39,125 bases of DNA, taken from NCBI GenBank assembly GCA_937905985.1, contig CALCWC010000086.1, forward strand, positions 1 to 39,125. The letters are read 5' to 3'. The notes under the pieces were generated by a model that was not told the origin of the DNA, searched no databases, and worked only from the letters and a program-made list of their open reading frames with translations. How positions within the stretch are numbered: position 1 is the first letter of the stretch; each line of letters begins with the position of its first letter. The position numbers and the translations under genes are program-made. This DNA comes from an uncultured Verrucomicrobiales bacterium. GTDB taxonomy: Bacteria; Verrucomicrobiota; Verrucomicrobiia; Verrucomicrobiales; Akkermansiaceae. Below are positions 1 through 9,457 of this stretch, piece by piece.

Positions 1-813
1 TCCTCCATGAGCATAGCCGTGGATTTGGTGAAGGACGGCGTGTGCGATGCCGTGCTCTCCGCCGGCAACACGGGCGCGGAGGTGGCCGCCTGCACCATCA
101 AGCTGCGCCTGCTGGAAGGCGTGGAGCGCGCCGGCATCGTCTCCCCCATCCCGAACAACCGCAACTACGTGCTGGTGAGCGACACGGGCGCGAACCCGGA
201 CGCGAAGCCGAGCCACCTGGTGGGCTATGCCGTGATGAGCGCCCTGATGGCGCGCTACATCTACGGCATACCGGAGCCCAAGGTGGCCGTGATGAGCAAC
301 GGCACGGAGGACTGCAAGGGCAGCGAGTTCTCCAAGGAGGCCCACCGCCTGCTGCGCCACCTGGCGGATGCCCAGCTGCTTCCCTTCCAGTTCATCGGCA
401 ACCGTGAGGGGCACGACCTCTTTGATAGCGATATGGATGTGGCGCTCACGGACGGCTTCACGGGCAACATCCTGCTCAAGAGCGTGGAGGCCACCGCCAA
501 GACCTTTGCCCGTTGGATCAAGAACGGCATCAAGAAGAGCCCCATGGCCATGGTGGGAGCGCTCGGCATGCGCGGCGTCTTCCGCAGCATCGGCGACCGC
601 CTCAACGCGGATTCCGTGGGCGGCTGCCCGCTCATGGGCGTGCGCGGCGTCTCCATCATTGCACACGGTTCCGCCAACGCCCGCGCCATCCTCAACGCCA
701 CCCGCATGGCGGAAGGCATGTGCCGCCACAGCGTGAATGATCGCATCATTGCCGCCATGGCCCCCATCAATGAGGAACTCCGCCGCCTCGCGGAGGAGGA
801 ATCCGTGGTGTAG
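1..813 (+). CDS. plsX: Phosphate acyltransferase PlsX (5' truncated by window edge)
   Basis: PlsX makes acyl-phosphate from acyl-ACP for the first step of phospholipid synthesis at the membrane. The frame is open from base 1, and the segment Ser-Ser-Met...DLV-KDG...SAGNTGA is the conserved PlsX core around the SAGNTGA motif, so the true start lies upstream. About 270 residues are present; the family is usually 330-350, so roughly the first 70-80 are missing. Other family-like stretches are LLKSVEA near residue 158 and GVRGVSIIAHGSANARA near residue 213. The first in-window ATG (position 7) is internal, not a start. The gene ends in TAG and is followed by a weak hairpin. The family call is confident. 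Confidence 0.93.
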   Translation, partial: SSMSIAVDLVKDGVCDAVLSAGNTGAEVAACTIKLRLLEGVERAGIVSPIPNNRNYVLVSDTGANPDAKPSHLVGYAVMSALMARYIYGIPEPKVAVMSNGTEDCKGSEFSKEAHRLLRHLADAQLLPFQFIGNREGHDLFDSDMDVALTDGFTGNILLKSVEATAKTFARWIKNGIKKSPMAMVGALGMRGVFRSIGDRLNADSVGGCPLMGVRGVSIIAHGSANARAILNATRMAEGMCRHSVNDRIIAAMAPINEELRRLAEEESVV

Positions 814-855
814 GCGTTGGCGAAGACGGAACCACCCCCCAAAAAAAACAACGCC

Positions 856-876
856 CCCCGCGCAAAATTTGCGGGG
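856..876 (+). terminator. Weak terminator-like hairpin after plsX
   Basis: CCCCGC (856-861) pairs with GCGGGG (871-876) across a 9-nt loop. TTGAAATGTTTTT follows, so the T-run is interrupted. It lies 43 nt after the plsX stop and 17 nt before a promoter-like pair, which suits the end of the plsX transcript, but the tail is poor. Confidence 0.4.
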
Positions 877-892
877 TTGAAATGTTTTTCCC

Positions 893-921
893 TTGCGCGC
901 GCGCGCGGAAAGGGGTAGAAT
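893..921 (+). promoter_or_regulatory. Sigma-70-type promoter for the A2M-pbpC operon
   Basis: TTGCGC (893-898), a 17-bp spacer and TAGAAT (916-921). TAGAAT/TAGGAT boxes recur at other starts in this window (24655-24660, 35113-35118, 26919-26924), which supports it. The predicted start near 928 leaves a leader of about 160 nt with strong symmetrical elements before the ATG at 1091. Confidence 0.55.
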
Positions 922-922
922 C

Positions 923-996
923 AACGCTGGAATTTCGCCAGCGTTCCGCGCGCGGAAACTTTTTTGTGATTTTTTTTGCAAAAAGAATCACAAAAA
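923..996 (+). other. Leader with perfect hairpin and 36-nt palindrome upstream of A2M gene
   Basis: Two elements lie in the predicted A2M leader. AACGCTGG (923-930) pairs perfectly with CCAGCGTT (938-945) around a 7-nt loop. Then 961-996 is a near-perfect palindrome: TTTTTGTGATT (961-971) complements AATCACAAAAA (986-996), and inside it TTTTT (973-977) faces AAAAA (980-984), with only a T-G pair at 972/985. It could be an attenuator, a bidirectional terminator or a protein-binding site. No ORF explains it. Confidence 0.6.
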
Positions 997-1090
997 CGCG
1001 CGCTTGCCCGCTTAATGGGGTAGGGAAGGCTGAACGAAAGCCTCGTCCCGCACACCAGATTAACAGATAACACCAAACCACCATCCGACC

Positions 1091-4000
1091 ATGACACGCC
1101 ACCTCATCACCGCCATCGCCCTGGCCGTTCCCGGATTCCTTTGCGTCACGCTGCCGGCGCAGGCCGCGCCGCGCACCAAGGCTGCGCCAAGCACCAAGGC
1201 CCAGGTCCCCGCCCAGCGGCAGATCATCTCCGTTGCAAACGTGCAAGACGGCTACCGCCTCTTGTACCCGAGCAAAGGGAAGATGCTCACCGCCATCAAC
1301 TACGCGGAGGACGTGGTGCCGCCGGAGGCCGTGGGCTCGGAGGACAAGCTCGGCGTGGTCACCGTGAGCCCGGCGGTTCCCGTGAGCGCGGTGTGGACCA
1401 GCCAGTCGGAACTCACACTCGTCCTCAAGGGTGACCTGGACCCGGAGGCCGTGTACAGCATTCAGGCCCGCCCCGGGGTGAAAAACGCGCAGGGGAGAGA
1501 GCTCGGCACCTTCCACACGCTCCTCTTTGCAAAGCAGCTGAATGACTATTTCGGCAGCAGCGAACGCTTCCTCTGCTGCCCCACCAGCGATGCGGAAACG
1601 GCGGCCAAGTTTCTGGCCAGGGCCGTGCTGCGTTCCTCCATCATCGGGCCGGGTGGCAAGACGGAAAAGGTGACGGACCGCCCGGCCGGCGCGCGTCCCG
1701 CCACGGTGGGTGATGCCGTGGCGCACTGGAACGACTACCTGGAAAGCGGGGACTACAAGGAGGATATAGAGGCCTTCAAGGCGCTGCCGCAGGATGAGGT
1801 GCTGCCCGGCTACTGGTACTTTGAAATGCCCGTTCCGGCGGCCAACGAGAGGCTGCAGCTGGTGCTGCCCGGCTATGGCAACCTGGACACCTCTGCCGGG
1901 AAACGGAGTGATTCTGTCATCAGAACCGCCACGCTCCCCTCCCTGGGAATCACCCTGGAACGCGTTCACACCGGGCTGGGGCGGTACGACATTCTGGTGC
2001 ACATGGACCAGCCCGTGGCCCCGGAGGAAGTGGAGCGCGCCCTGATGCAGGGCATTTGGGAAATCCGCAAGGAGGATGATTCCAAGACGGCGCCGCTCGC
2101 CACCATGCAGGTGGAGAACGGCGTGCTCAAGGCCACCGTGAACGGCAAGCCCGTGACCATGAGCTATGATGCGGAAGCCACCGCCAAACTCCAGAAGAAG
2201 GTGCCCACCGCCGCCGGTGAGAAAACCGCCTGCCCCACGGCCGTGCTGCATATGGACACCGGCGGGGAATGCTTCCAGCTCGCTGCCGACGTGAAGCTTG
2301 CATCCGTTCACGGTGCATCCTCGAAAGCTTGCAGGGACTCCTGCTTTGTGAGCCCGCCCCACCCCACCATCAACACAGACGTCCTCACCTCCGGCAAGCT
2401 CAGCAAGGGCAGCAAGACCATCCACTGCCTGGTGCAGAGCATGGAGAAGGCCACCGCGCACATCTACCGCATTGATGCCCACGGAGAGGCCCCCGCCAAG
2501 GTGCTGGCCGCCTTCCGCGAGCTCTACACGCCCGCCAAGGTGCTGGAACTGGGCGGATATTCGGATGAGGCGGACGAGGCGCGGAAGCACCCCACCGTCT
2601 TCCCCGTGCAGCTGCTGCCCGGCGTGGCGGAAAGCCGCGAGGTGGACATCCCCTGCGACAGTGAGCCGCACGACATCAAACTCGGCGAACTCTTCCCCCA
2701 GGCTCCGGAAAGCTCCATGTACTTCATGGAGGTCAACGGCACCCTCGTTCCGGATCTCGGCAAGCCCGGCGCCAAATACGCCAACCAGGGCATTATCCAG
2801 GTCACGGACCTCGGCCTCATGTGGAAAGAGAGCCGCGACAAGATTTTCGCGTACGCCTACCGCTTGTCGGACGCCAAGGCGTTGGAGCACGGCACCCTGC
2901 TGCTGCAGGACAAGAACGGCGAGACCATTGCCACGATGGACGTGCAGAACGGCATTGCGGAGGGCACGCTGCTGAAGGGCACCTGCTTCCTGCAGCTGGT
3001 GAGCGGGGACGACAGCTACACCGTGGCCCTGCAGGATGCCAAGTCCAAGAACGAAACCACGCAGCTCACGGGCGACTTCTGGATATCCGACGTGGAGCGG
3101 GGCATGCCGCGCACGGAAACCTTCCTCTTTACGGACCGCAGCCTGTACCGCCCCGGGGAGACCGCGCACATCAAGGGATACGTGCGCACCATCGCCGGGG
3201 ATAAGGTCACCATCCCGGAAATCACCTCCATCACCGCCACCGTGGAGGGCGACAAGACGCCCATCAAGGTGGACATGCAGCCGGACGGCAGCTTTGCCGT
3301 GGATGTGCAGCCCACCACCATCGGCAGTTACGTGGACGTGAGGTTCAACATGGTGCAGGCGGGGGACGGCAACGGCACCTCCCCGGATATGGCCGCCGCC
3401 AAGGCCATGGGAGCGGATATGAAAGAGGTGCAGTACATACTGAACGGCTCCCGTACCGCCACCATCAGCCTCAACGTGCAGGAATTCCACCGAGACGAGT
3501 TCGAGCTGAAGCAGGCCCTCACGGTGGATTCCGGCGCGCAGTGGGTGGAGATCAACACGGATGCCGCCGGATTCAACGGCGCACCCGTGGCCAACGGCAA
3601 GGTGGAGTGGGAACTGCAGCAGCAGCCGGCAAACCTCTATCCGGATGCCTTCCCCTCCTTCCAATTCTCCGATAGCGACACCCTGGGGGATAGGATCGAT
3701 CATGACGACGATGCCGCGCTCACCGGCTTTGCATCCAAGATGGATGAGAAGGGGCACGGCTCGCACCGCTTCGACCTTGCCGCCGCCTCGGGCCGCAGGC
3801 AGATCACCGTGGGTAGCACCGTTACCAACGCCAACGGCCGCAGCGTGCGTTTCGCTGAGCGCCGCATCATCGACTCCAGCAGCGTCTACGGCGGCATCCG
3901 CGTCGCCAACCGCCTCGTCGAGAAGGGGCAGAACGTGGAAATCGCCCTGGTGGCGGTGGATAAGGAGGGCAACGCCCTCACCGCCGCGCCCGTGAACGCC

Positions 4001-6979
4001 AAGGTCAAGGTGGAGCGCCAGAGCTTCCGCAGCTACCGCTTCGGGCTCGGCTCCACTTCCGCCGCACGCAACGTGCCGCGTGTCCAGACCGTGGCGGAGC
4101 AGGACGTGCAGCTCACCGGTACGCCCGCCAACATTTCCATCCCGGTCGCAAACCCCGGCGTGCACCTCGTCACCCTGGAGGGCACGGATGCCCAGGGCCG
4201 CACCTTCAAGGCCACGCATGATTTCTATGTGGTTGGCGAGCATGAGCTGGACGACGACATCCCGTGGGACTTCCGCGACGGCGAGTACATCGGCCTGGTG
4301 GGAGACAAGGACGTGTACAAGCCCGGGGAGACGGCGCATTTGCTGGTGCAATCCCCTGTGGATGCGGAGGCGCTCATCACGCTGGAGCGTGAGGGCGTGG
4401 TGCGGCATTTCAAGCAGCACATCTCCGCTGCGCACCCCGTGGTGGATATCCCGCTCACGGAGGCGGATGCGCCCGGTCTGGCCGTGGGGCTCTTCCTGGT
4501 GCAGGACGCCTCCGCCCGCAAGGACGGCAGAGGGCTGCCCATCATCAAGACCGCGGAAATTCCCCTGCGCGTGGACCCCGTGGGCAAGCGCCTGGCCGTG
4601 GAGCTGGACAAGCCTGCCTCCCCGCAGCTGCCCGGTGCCACCGCCCGCGTCTCCGGCGTGGTGAAGGATGCCCAGGGCAACCCGCTCGCCAATGCCGGCG
4701 TGACCCTCTACGCGGAGGACGAGGGCACGCTGCAGATACGCGGCTACAAGCTGCCGGATCCCGCCCGCCACTTCTACACGGACACCGCCCGCTGCCACTC
4801 CCTGCGCACATACTCCTCCCTCTTCCAGATTCGCGGTGAGGTTTTCCAGACGTCCATGCTCGGCAACAAGGGCGTGTTTATCGGCGGCGGTGACGATGAG
4901 GGCGACATGGAGGTGTCTCCCACCGTGCGCGAGAACTTCAACCCCTGCGCCGTGTGGCTCGCCAACATCAAGACGGACGCCCAGGGCCGCTTCTCCGCGG
5001 AATACACCAACCCGGACACGCTCACGCGCTACCGCGTGATGGCCGTGGCCGCCGCAGGGGCGGACAAATTCGGCTCCGGCCAGACCTCCTACGAGGTCAA
5101 CAAGGCTGTGATGCTGGAACCCGCCGCACCCGCCGCAGCCGCAGAGGGGGATGACCTGTTCATCCCCGTCACCGTCAGCATGAACCCGGACCAGCTGCCG
5201 GAGGAGTACCGCAACAAGCCCATCACCTGGAACATCTCCCTGAACGCGGAGAATGCGGCGGGTCCGGGGGCACCGCTCTGTGTCCCCCTCGTGGGGAACA
5301 CGCCCGGCACCATCTTTGTGCCCGTGCGTTTCCCCGAGGTGGGAGAGACCACCCTCACCTGGACCGCCACCCCGCAGGACGAAGCCCTGCGCGACAAGAC
5401 GGACGCCGTGCGCGACCACTTCACCGTGGTGCCGCCCACGCCCTTCCTGCGCGAGGCCGTCTACGAGGCCGTGGAGGCCGGGGAGAGCCTCAAGCCCGCC
5501 GATTTGGTGTCGCTGGATTTCCGCAGCGACAGCCATGTGTCGCTGGACTTCTCGGCCAACCCGTTCATCGGTGCCACGCAGGGCATGGACATGCTGGTGC
5601 ACTATCCGTACGGCTGCTCGGAGCAGCTGGCGTCCGGCATGCTGCCGTGGATTCTGCAGGATGAGCTCGCCCCGTGCGTGGGCATGAAGTACCCGCAGGG
5701 GAAGACGCGCGCCACCGTGATTGCCGAGTCCGTGAAGAAGCTCTCCGAGCGCTTCACCTCCGGCATGGGCTTCTCCTACTGGGGCAGCGGGGATGTCACG
5801 CCGTTCAGCCCGCATGTGGCGCTCGCCCTGCTGCTGGCGCAGGACAAGGGAATCTCCCTGCCGTACAACATCAGCACCGCCAACCTGGTCAAGATGCTCG
5901 TGAACGCCACGGCGAACAAGGATGAGCCCTCCTCGGCCGTGTATGCCGCCTATGTGCTGGCGCGCGCCGGCAAGCTCACGCCGGAGCTGCTGGCCCAGGC
6001 GGAGAAGCAGCTGCCCAAGAATGCGGATGCCCGCCTGGCTTGGGGATTGGCGCTGGCGGCACGCGTGAGCGGCAACCCGCGCGCGGATGCCCTCTGCAAG
6101 GCCGCTGCCAAGGCTCAGGAGAAGCGCGAGTGGAGCTACCTGCCCGCCGTGCGCACCCTGCGCATGCTGGAGCAGATTGCCCGCGAGCCCAAGAGCGCCC
6201 GCACCACGGCTGCCGTGCGCGAGTATGTGGCGTACGATGCCCAGCACTTCAACTCCACCTACGGCAACGCCTGGCTCATGATTGTGCTGCATGAGTTCAT
6301 CGCCCAATCGGATATCCAGAACGTCCGCGCCGTGGTGAACGGAAACGAGCTCGCCCTCCAGAAGATGTGGCACAAGGACACCACCGTGGGTACGCAGGAC
6401 GCATTCGCCTGCACAGAGGGCACCGCCTACGCCTGCGGTTTGGCAGAGGGCTACCAGAACAAGGACCAGGAGCCGCGCATGGTGGACGAGGGGTTCAAGG
6501 TGACTCGCCGTTACGAGCGCTACGCCGGCAACAACACCTGGGTGCCCACCGCCCAGTTCACCGTGGGTGACGTGGTGCGCGTCACGCTGGAGTGCACGCC
6601 CACGCGCGACACCGGGCGCTACACTGTGCTGGAGGACCGCCTCCCCGCCGTCTTTGAGGCCGTGAACCCGGAGCTCACCTCGCAGGATGTTCCCGCCGAG
6701 CTGCGCAGCAACCCCTCCATCGGCTGGAGCTTCACCTCCTGGGTGGACAACAAGGTGTACGGCAAGGACCGCGTGGCCTTCTTCACCTCGCACGGCGGAA
6801 CGATGAAGTGCAGCTACATCGCCCGCGTGGTGAAATTCGGCAAGGTGACCGCGCCCGCCGCCAAGGCGGAGATGATGTACACGCCGCAGAACTACGGCCT
6901 CTCCATCCCGCATGTCATTACTGCGACCGCGCCGGAGGTGGAGATGCCCAGCGCTTCCGCAGCCAAGGCTGACAAGTGA
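1091..6979 (+). CDS. Bacterial alpha-2-macroglobulin, thioester type, secreted
   Basis: A 1962-residue periplasmic protease trap of the bacterial alpha-2-macroglobulin family. The N-terminus has a basic start, a hydrophobic core and a likely signal peptidase I site after LPAQA near residue 25. There is no convincing lipobox, unlike lipoprotein homologues such as E. coli YfhM. Macroglobulin-type YRPGETAHIKG lies near residue 685 and a second YKPGETAHL near 1075. The thioester motif Cys-Ser-Glu-Gln is at residues 1509-1512 in the context YPYGCSEQLAS, so covalent trapping should be possible. The TGA overlaps the ATG of pbpC by one base, giving translational coupling. The A2M-PBP1C pairing is a known bacterial arrangement, thought to link protease defence to repair of breached peptidoglycan. 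The 160-nt structured leader suggests regulation. Confidence 0.93.
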   Translation: MTRHLITAIALAVPGFLCVTLPAQAAPRTKAAPSTKAQVPAQRQIISVANVQDGYRLLYPSKGKMLTAINYAEDVVPPEAVGSEDKLGVVTVSPAVPVSAVWTSQSELTLVLKGDLDPEAVYSIQARPGVKNAQGRELGTFHTLLFAKQLNDYFGSSERFLCCPTSDAETAAKFLARAVLRSSIIGPGGKTEKVTDRPAGARPATVGDAVAHWNDYLESGDYKEDIEAFKALPQDEVLPGYWYFEMPVPAANERLQLVLPGYGNLDTSAGKRSDSVIRTATLPSLGITLERVHTGLGRYDILVHMDQPVAPEEVERALMQGIWEIRKEDDSKTAPLATMQVENGVLKATVNGKPVTMSYDAEATAKLQKKVPTAAGEKTACPTAVLHMDTGGECFQLAADVKLASVHGASSKACRDSCFVSPPHPTINTDVLTSGKLSKGSKTIHCLVQSMEKATAHIYRIDAHGEAPAKVLAAFRELYTPAKVLELGGYSDEADEARKHPTVFPVQLLPGVAESREVDIPCDSEPHDIKLGELFPQAPESSMYFMEVNGTLVPDLGKPGAKYANQGIIQVTDLGLMWKESRDKIFAYAYRLSDAKALEHGTLLLQDKNGETIATMDVQNGIAEGTLLKGTCFLQLVSGDDSYTVALQDAKSKNETTQLTGDFWISDVERGMPRTETFLFTDRSLYRPGETAHIKGYVRTIAGDKVTIPEITSITATVEGDKTPIKVDMQPDGSFAVDVQPTTIGSYVDVRFNMVQAGDGNGTSPDMAAAKAMGADMKEVQYILNGSRTATISLNVQEFHRDEFELKQALTVDSGAQWVEINTDAAGFNGAPVANGKVEWELQQQPANLYPDAFPSFQFSDSDTLGDRIDHDDDAALTGFASKMDEKGHGSHRFDLAAASGRRQITVGSTVTNANGRSVRFAERRIIDSSSVYGGIRVANRLVEKGQNVEIALVAVDKEGNALTAAPVNAKVKVERQSFRSYRFGLGSTSAARNVPRVQTVAEQDVQLTGTPANISIPVANPGVHLVTLEGTDAQGRTFKATHDFYVVGEHELDDDIPWDFRDGEYIGLVGDKDVYKPGETAHLLVQSPVDAEALITLEREGVVRHFKQHISAAHPVVDIPLTEADAPGLAVGLFLVQDASARKDGRGLPIIKTAEIPLRVDPVGKRLAVELDKPASPQLPGATARVSGVVKDAQGNPLANAGVTLYAEDEGTLQIRGYKLPDPARHFYTDTARCHSLRTYSSLFQIRGEVFQTSMLGNKGVFIGGGDDEGDMEVSPTVRENFNPCAVWLANIKTDAQGRFSAEYTNPDTLTRYRVMAVAAAGADKFGSGQTSYEVNKAVMLEPAAPAAAAEGDDLFIPVTVSMNPDQLPEEYRNKPITWNISLNAENAAGPGAPLCVPLVGNTPGTIFVPVRFPEVGETTLTWTATPQDEALRDKTDAVRDHFTVVPPTPFLREAVYEAVEAGESLKPADLVSLDFRSDSHVSLDFSANPFIGATQGMDMLVHYPYGCSEQLASGMLPWILQDELAPCVGMKYPQGKTRATVIAESVKKLSERFTSGMGFSYWGSGDVTPFSPHVALALLLAQDKGISLPYNISTANLVKMLVNATANKDEPSSAVYAAYVLARAGKLTPELLAQAEKQLPKNADARLAWGLALAARVSGNPRADALCKAAAKAQEKREWSYLPAVRTLRMLEQIAREPKSARTTAAVREYVAYDAQHFNSTYGNAWLMIVLHEFIAQSDIQNVRAVVNGNELALQKMWHKDTTVGTQDAFACTEGTAYACGLAEGYQNKDQEPRMVDEGFKVTRRYERYAGNNTWVPTAQFTVGDVVRVTLECTPTRDTGRYTVLEDRLPAVFEAVNPELTSQDVPAELRSNPSIGWSFTSWVDNKVYGKDRVAFFTSHGGTMKCSYIARVVKFGKVTAPAAKAEMMYTPQNYGLSIPHVITATAPEVEMPSASAAKADK

Positions 6980-9159
6980 TGCGCCGCCGCACCAAAGCCG
7001 CCGCTGCCGTGATGGTTTGCGCCACCACGGCAGCGGCGGCGTGCTGGTGGGTGCTGCCGTTCTGTGTGGCACCCGCCGCCCTGCCATCCATGCCGGACAC
7101 GCATGTGTACGACCGCAACGGCGAGATGCTGGGCTTCCTGAAGGATGCGCAGGGGCGGCGCTGCCGCCTGCCGCAGGGTGAGCTGCCGCCCGCGTTGGTG
7201 CGCGCCGTGCTGGCGGCGGAGGACAAGCGTTTCATGAGCCACGGCGGCGTGGACCTGCTTGCGCTGGCACGCGCCGCGCGCGACAAGCTGGGCGGCGGCA
7301 CCTCCGGCGCTTCCACCATCACCATGCAGCTTTGCAAGCTGGGGCACCGCAACGCCCCGCGCAACATACGCTCCAAGCTGCGGGAGATGCTGCAGGCGCG
7401 CCGCCTGGAGATGTCGGGTGCATCCAAGCATGATATCCTGCGTGCGTATTTGGACAACGCGGATTTCGGCAACAACTACCGCGGCGTGGAATGCGCGGCG
7501 TGGATGTATTTCTCCAAACCCGCCGCGGAGCTGGGTGTGCCGGAGGCCGCGCTGCTGGTCTCCGTGTTGCAGGCGCCGTCCCGCTTGAATCCGCTGCGCC
7601 ATCCGGAGGCCGCGCTCGCGCGCCGCAACCGCGTGCTCGCCGCCATGGGAGAACCCGCCGATGATGCCGACCTCCACCTGCGTCCGCTGCGGGAATCCGT
7701 GCCGTCGTGCGTTACGCAGGCTGGCCGCCAAACCCTGCTCGCCCCGCTGCAGAAAGCTTGCGAGGCCGCCGCCGCGCAGGAGGTGGAACGCATGCGCGGC
7801 CACAACATGTCGCAGGCGGCCGTCTTCATCTTGCACAACCCCACGGGAGAGGTGCTGGCGTGCGTGCCGGCCGCCCTGCCGCAAAGCACGCGCGGCGGTG
7901 CGCTGGACGGCACCCGGACTCCGCGTTCCGCCGGTTCCACGCTCAAACCCTTCGTGTACCTGCAGGCCTTCCGCCACGGCGCTTGGCCCGGCACGGTGAT
8001 GGCGGATGTGCCCACGCTCTACAAGAGCCTCACGGGCGTGCAGGCTCCCACCGACTACAACGGCCACTATCTCGGCCCCGTCACCATCCGGCGCGCGCTG
8101 GCATGCTCGCAGAACATCCCCGCTATGCAGGCACTCGGCTCCATCGGTTCCATCGCGGAGTTCCTGGATGATTTGCAGAAGCTCGGCTTCAAGCCTGAGC
8201 GCGGGGAGGACGAATACGGGCTGGGGCTTGCCATCGGCAACGCACACGTCACGCTGGCGCAGCTGGTGCGCGCGTACGCCGCCCTGGCGCGCGGCGGTTC
8301 CCTGCCGCAGGTGTTCACGCGGCTGCCGCATGCGGGGCAGCCGGAATCCGAGCCGCTGTATGATGTGCGCGACTGCTACCGCATAGCGGATATCCTGAGC
8401 GACCCGACGGCGCGCACATCCACCTTCGGGCGCGCCCCCATGCTCACCTTCCCCTTCCGCTGCGCGTGCAAGACCGGCACCTCCTCCAACTACCGCGACA
8501 ACTGGTGCGTGGGCTTCACCCGGGAATTCACGGTCGGCGTGTGGGCCGGCAATTTCGACAACACCCCAATGGAAAAAATCAGCGGCATCTCCGGCGCGGG
8601 GCCCATCTTCCACCGCGCCATGCTGCTGGCCTATGAGCATACTGCGGAGGAACCCTCCTTCCCGGCGAGGCCGCAGGGTATCGTCGATGTGAAAATCGAC
8701 ACCCGCACCGGCGGTGCCGCGCGTGCCGACACCCCGGCGGAATGTGTGCAGACCGAACTCGCCCTGGCAGAGGATATGCCCAAGGAATCCACCGCGTATG
8801 ATGCCAACGGCCGAGCCGTGCTGGATTCCCGCTACGCGGAATGGTACGCCCAAACCCAGCCCCTGCGCCTCTACGCGCTGGACCCCGCCGCCAAGGGAGA
8901 CCGCGCGCCCTTCATCCTTCTCCCCGCCGATGGCGCCACCGTGCTGCTGGACCCCAACCTCCCCGCCAACGGCTCCATGGTGGAGCTCAAATCAACCCTG
9001 CCCGCTGCCACCACCACCTGGCGCTGCGATACCCTCCGCATCATCCGCGAGGGCAACTCCTGGTTCGCCGTCGCCACCCCGGGCTCCCACACCATCCACG
9101 CCACCGACTCCACCAACGGCCTCCACGCCCAATCCACCATCACCGTCCGACAGCCGTAG
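6979..9159 (+). CDS. pbpC: Penicillin-binding protein 1C (bifunctional glycosyltransferase/transpeptidase)
   Basis: A 726-residue peptidoglycan synthase anchored by one N-terminal membrane segment. Glycosyltransferase family 51 motifs are present: EDKRF with the catalytic Glu at residue 81, followed by GASTITMQ. The transpeptidase triad is intact: Ser320-Thr-Leu-Lys323, Ser377-Gln-Asn379 and Lys498-Thr-Gly-Thr. The last ~95 residues (from PFILLPADGATV) form the C-terminal domain typical of PBP1C. The ATG at 6979 shares its A with the A2M stop; a GTG at 6976 is an alternative start but would be less natural. The protein should work with the upstream A2M at the inner membrane. Length is near the E. 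coli PbpC norm. No terminator follows; repeat copy 1 begins 16 nt after the stop. Confidence 0.95.
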   Translation: MRRRTKAAAAVMVCATTAAAACWWVLPFCVAPAALPSMPDTHVYDRNGEMLGFLKDAQGRRCRLPQGELPPALVRAVLAAEDKRFMSHGGVDLLALARAARDKLGGGTSGASTITMQLCKLGHRNAPRNIRSKLREMLQARRLEMSGASKHDILRAYLDNADFGNNYRGVECAAWMYFSKPAAELGVPEAALLVSVLQAPSRLNPLRHPEAALARRNRVLAAMGEPADDADLHLRPLRESVPSCVTQAGRQTLLAPLQKACEAAAAQEVERMRGHNMSQAAVFILHNPTGEVLACVPAALPQSTRGGALDGTRTPRSAGSTLKPFVYLQAFRHGAWPGTVMADVPTLYKSLTGVQAPTDYNGHYLGPVTIRRALACSQNIPAMQALGSIGSIAEFLDDLQKLGFKPERGEDEYGLGLAIGNAHVTLAQLVRAYAALARGGSLPQVFTRLPHAGQPESEPLYDVRDCYRIADILSDPTARTSTFGRAPMLTFPFRCACKTGTSSNYRDNWCVGFTREFTVGVWAGNFDNTPMEKISGISGAGPIFHRAMLLAYEHTAEEPSFPARPQGIVDVKIDTRTGGAARADTPAECVQTELALAEDMPKESTAYDANGRAVLDSRYAEWYAQTQPLRLYALDPAAKGDRAPFILLPADGATVLLDPNLPANGSMVELKSTLPAATTTWRCDTLRIIREGNSWFAVATPGSHTIHATDSTNGLHAQSTITVRQP

Positions 9160-9174
9160 GCGTGCGCAACCCTT

Positions 9175-9343
9175 CACGCCCGTTACCATAAATGGCAACC
9201 CAAGAGCAACGCATTGGCATTGCACGCCTTACAAGGGTGCCGCGATTTTTTTTGAAAAAAACGCACTTTGGGTCGTACATTTTGCCTTTTGGGTGCTTAT
9301 AGGTAGTAGAGAGCGCCATCATGCCGCGGGTGCGGGAGGTCAT
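9175..9343 (+). repeat. Dispersed intergenic repeat A, copy 1
   Basis: One of four related copies (also 13228-13612, 16141-16241, 28803-28947). Copies share TTACCAnAAAT near the start, GCAACGCATTGGCATTGC, a T7-G-A7 tract (9246-9261 here), GCATTTTGCCTTTTGGGTGCTTA and, in copies 1 and 2, GTAGTAGAGAGCGCCATCATG. From the T-tract onward, copies 1 and 2 are almost identical for about 100 bp. The copy starts just after pbpC and points towards the AT-rich gene at 9458. The tail resembles a promoter and leader (see finding). Confidence 0.85.
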
Positions 9344-9360
9344 CACGTTAAACAATAATC

Positions 9361-9389
9361 TTGCAAATCCAGCCCAGGACTGATAGATT
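9361..9389 (+). promoter_or_regulatory. Promoter for the 9458 membrane protein gene
   Basis: TTGCAA (9361-9366), 17-bp spacer, TAGATT (9384-9389). The same block, with TTGCAG and TAGACT at the same spacing, precedes the Sel1 gene at 13740-13768. The predicted start is near 9396, leaving a ~62-nt leader. Its first 40 bases (9391-9430) recur at 29915-29954. Confidence 0.6.
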
Positions 9390-9457
9390 CCCTTTAACCT
9401 CAACTTCATCCCCTAGAAGATGGCAATGTTCCCTATTTAGTCTATCCTTTATCTGCC

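Noticed and set aside
767..7087. A 2106-codon open frame antisense to the A2M gene
   Set aside because: Low-complexity Gly/His/Arg/Val-rich translation and no motifs; typical antisense openness of high-GC DNA, whereas the plus frame has signal peptide and thioester motif.
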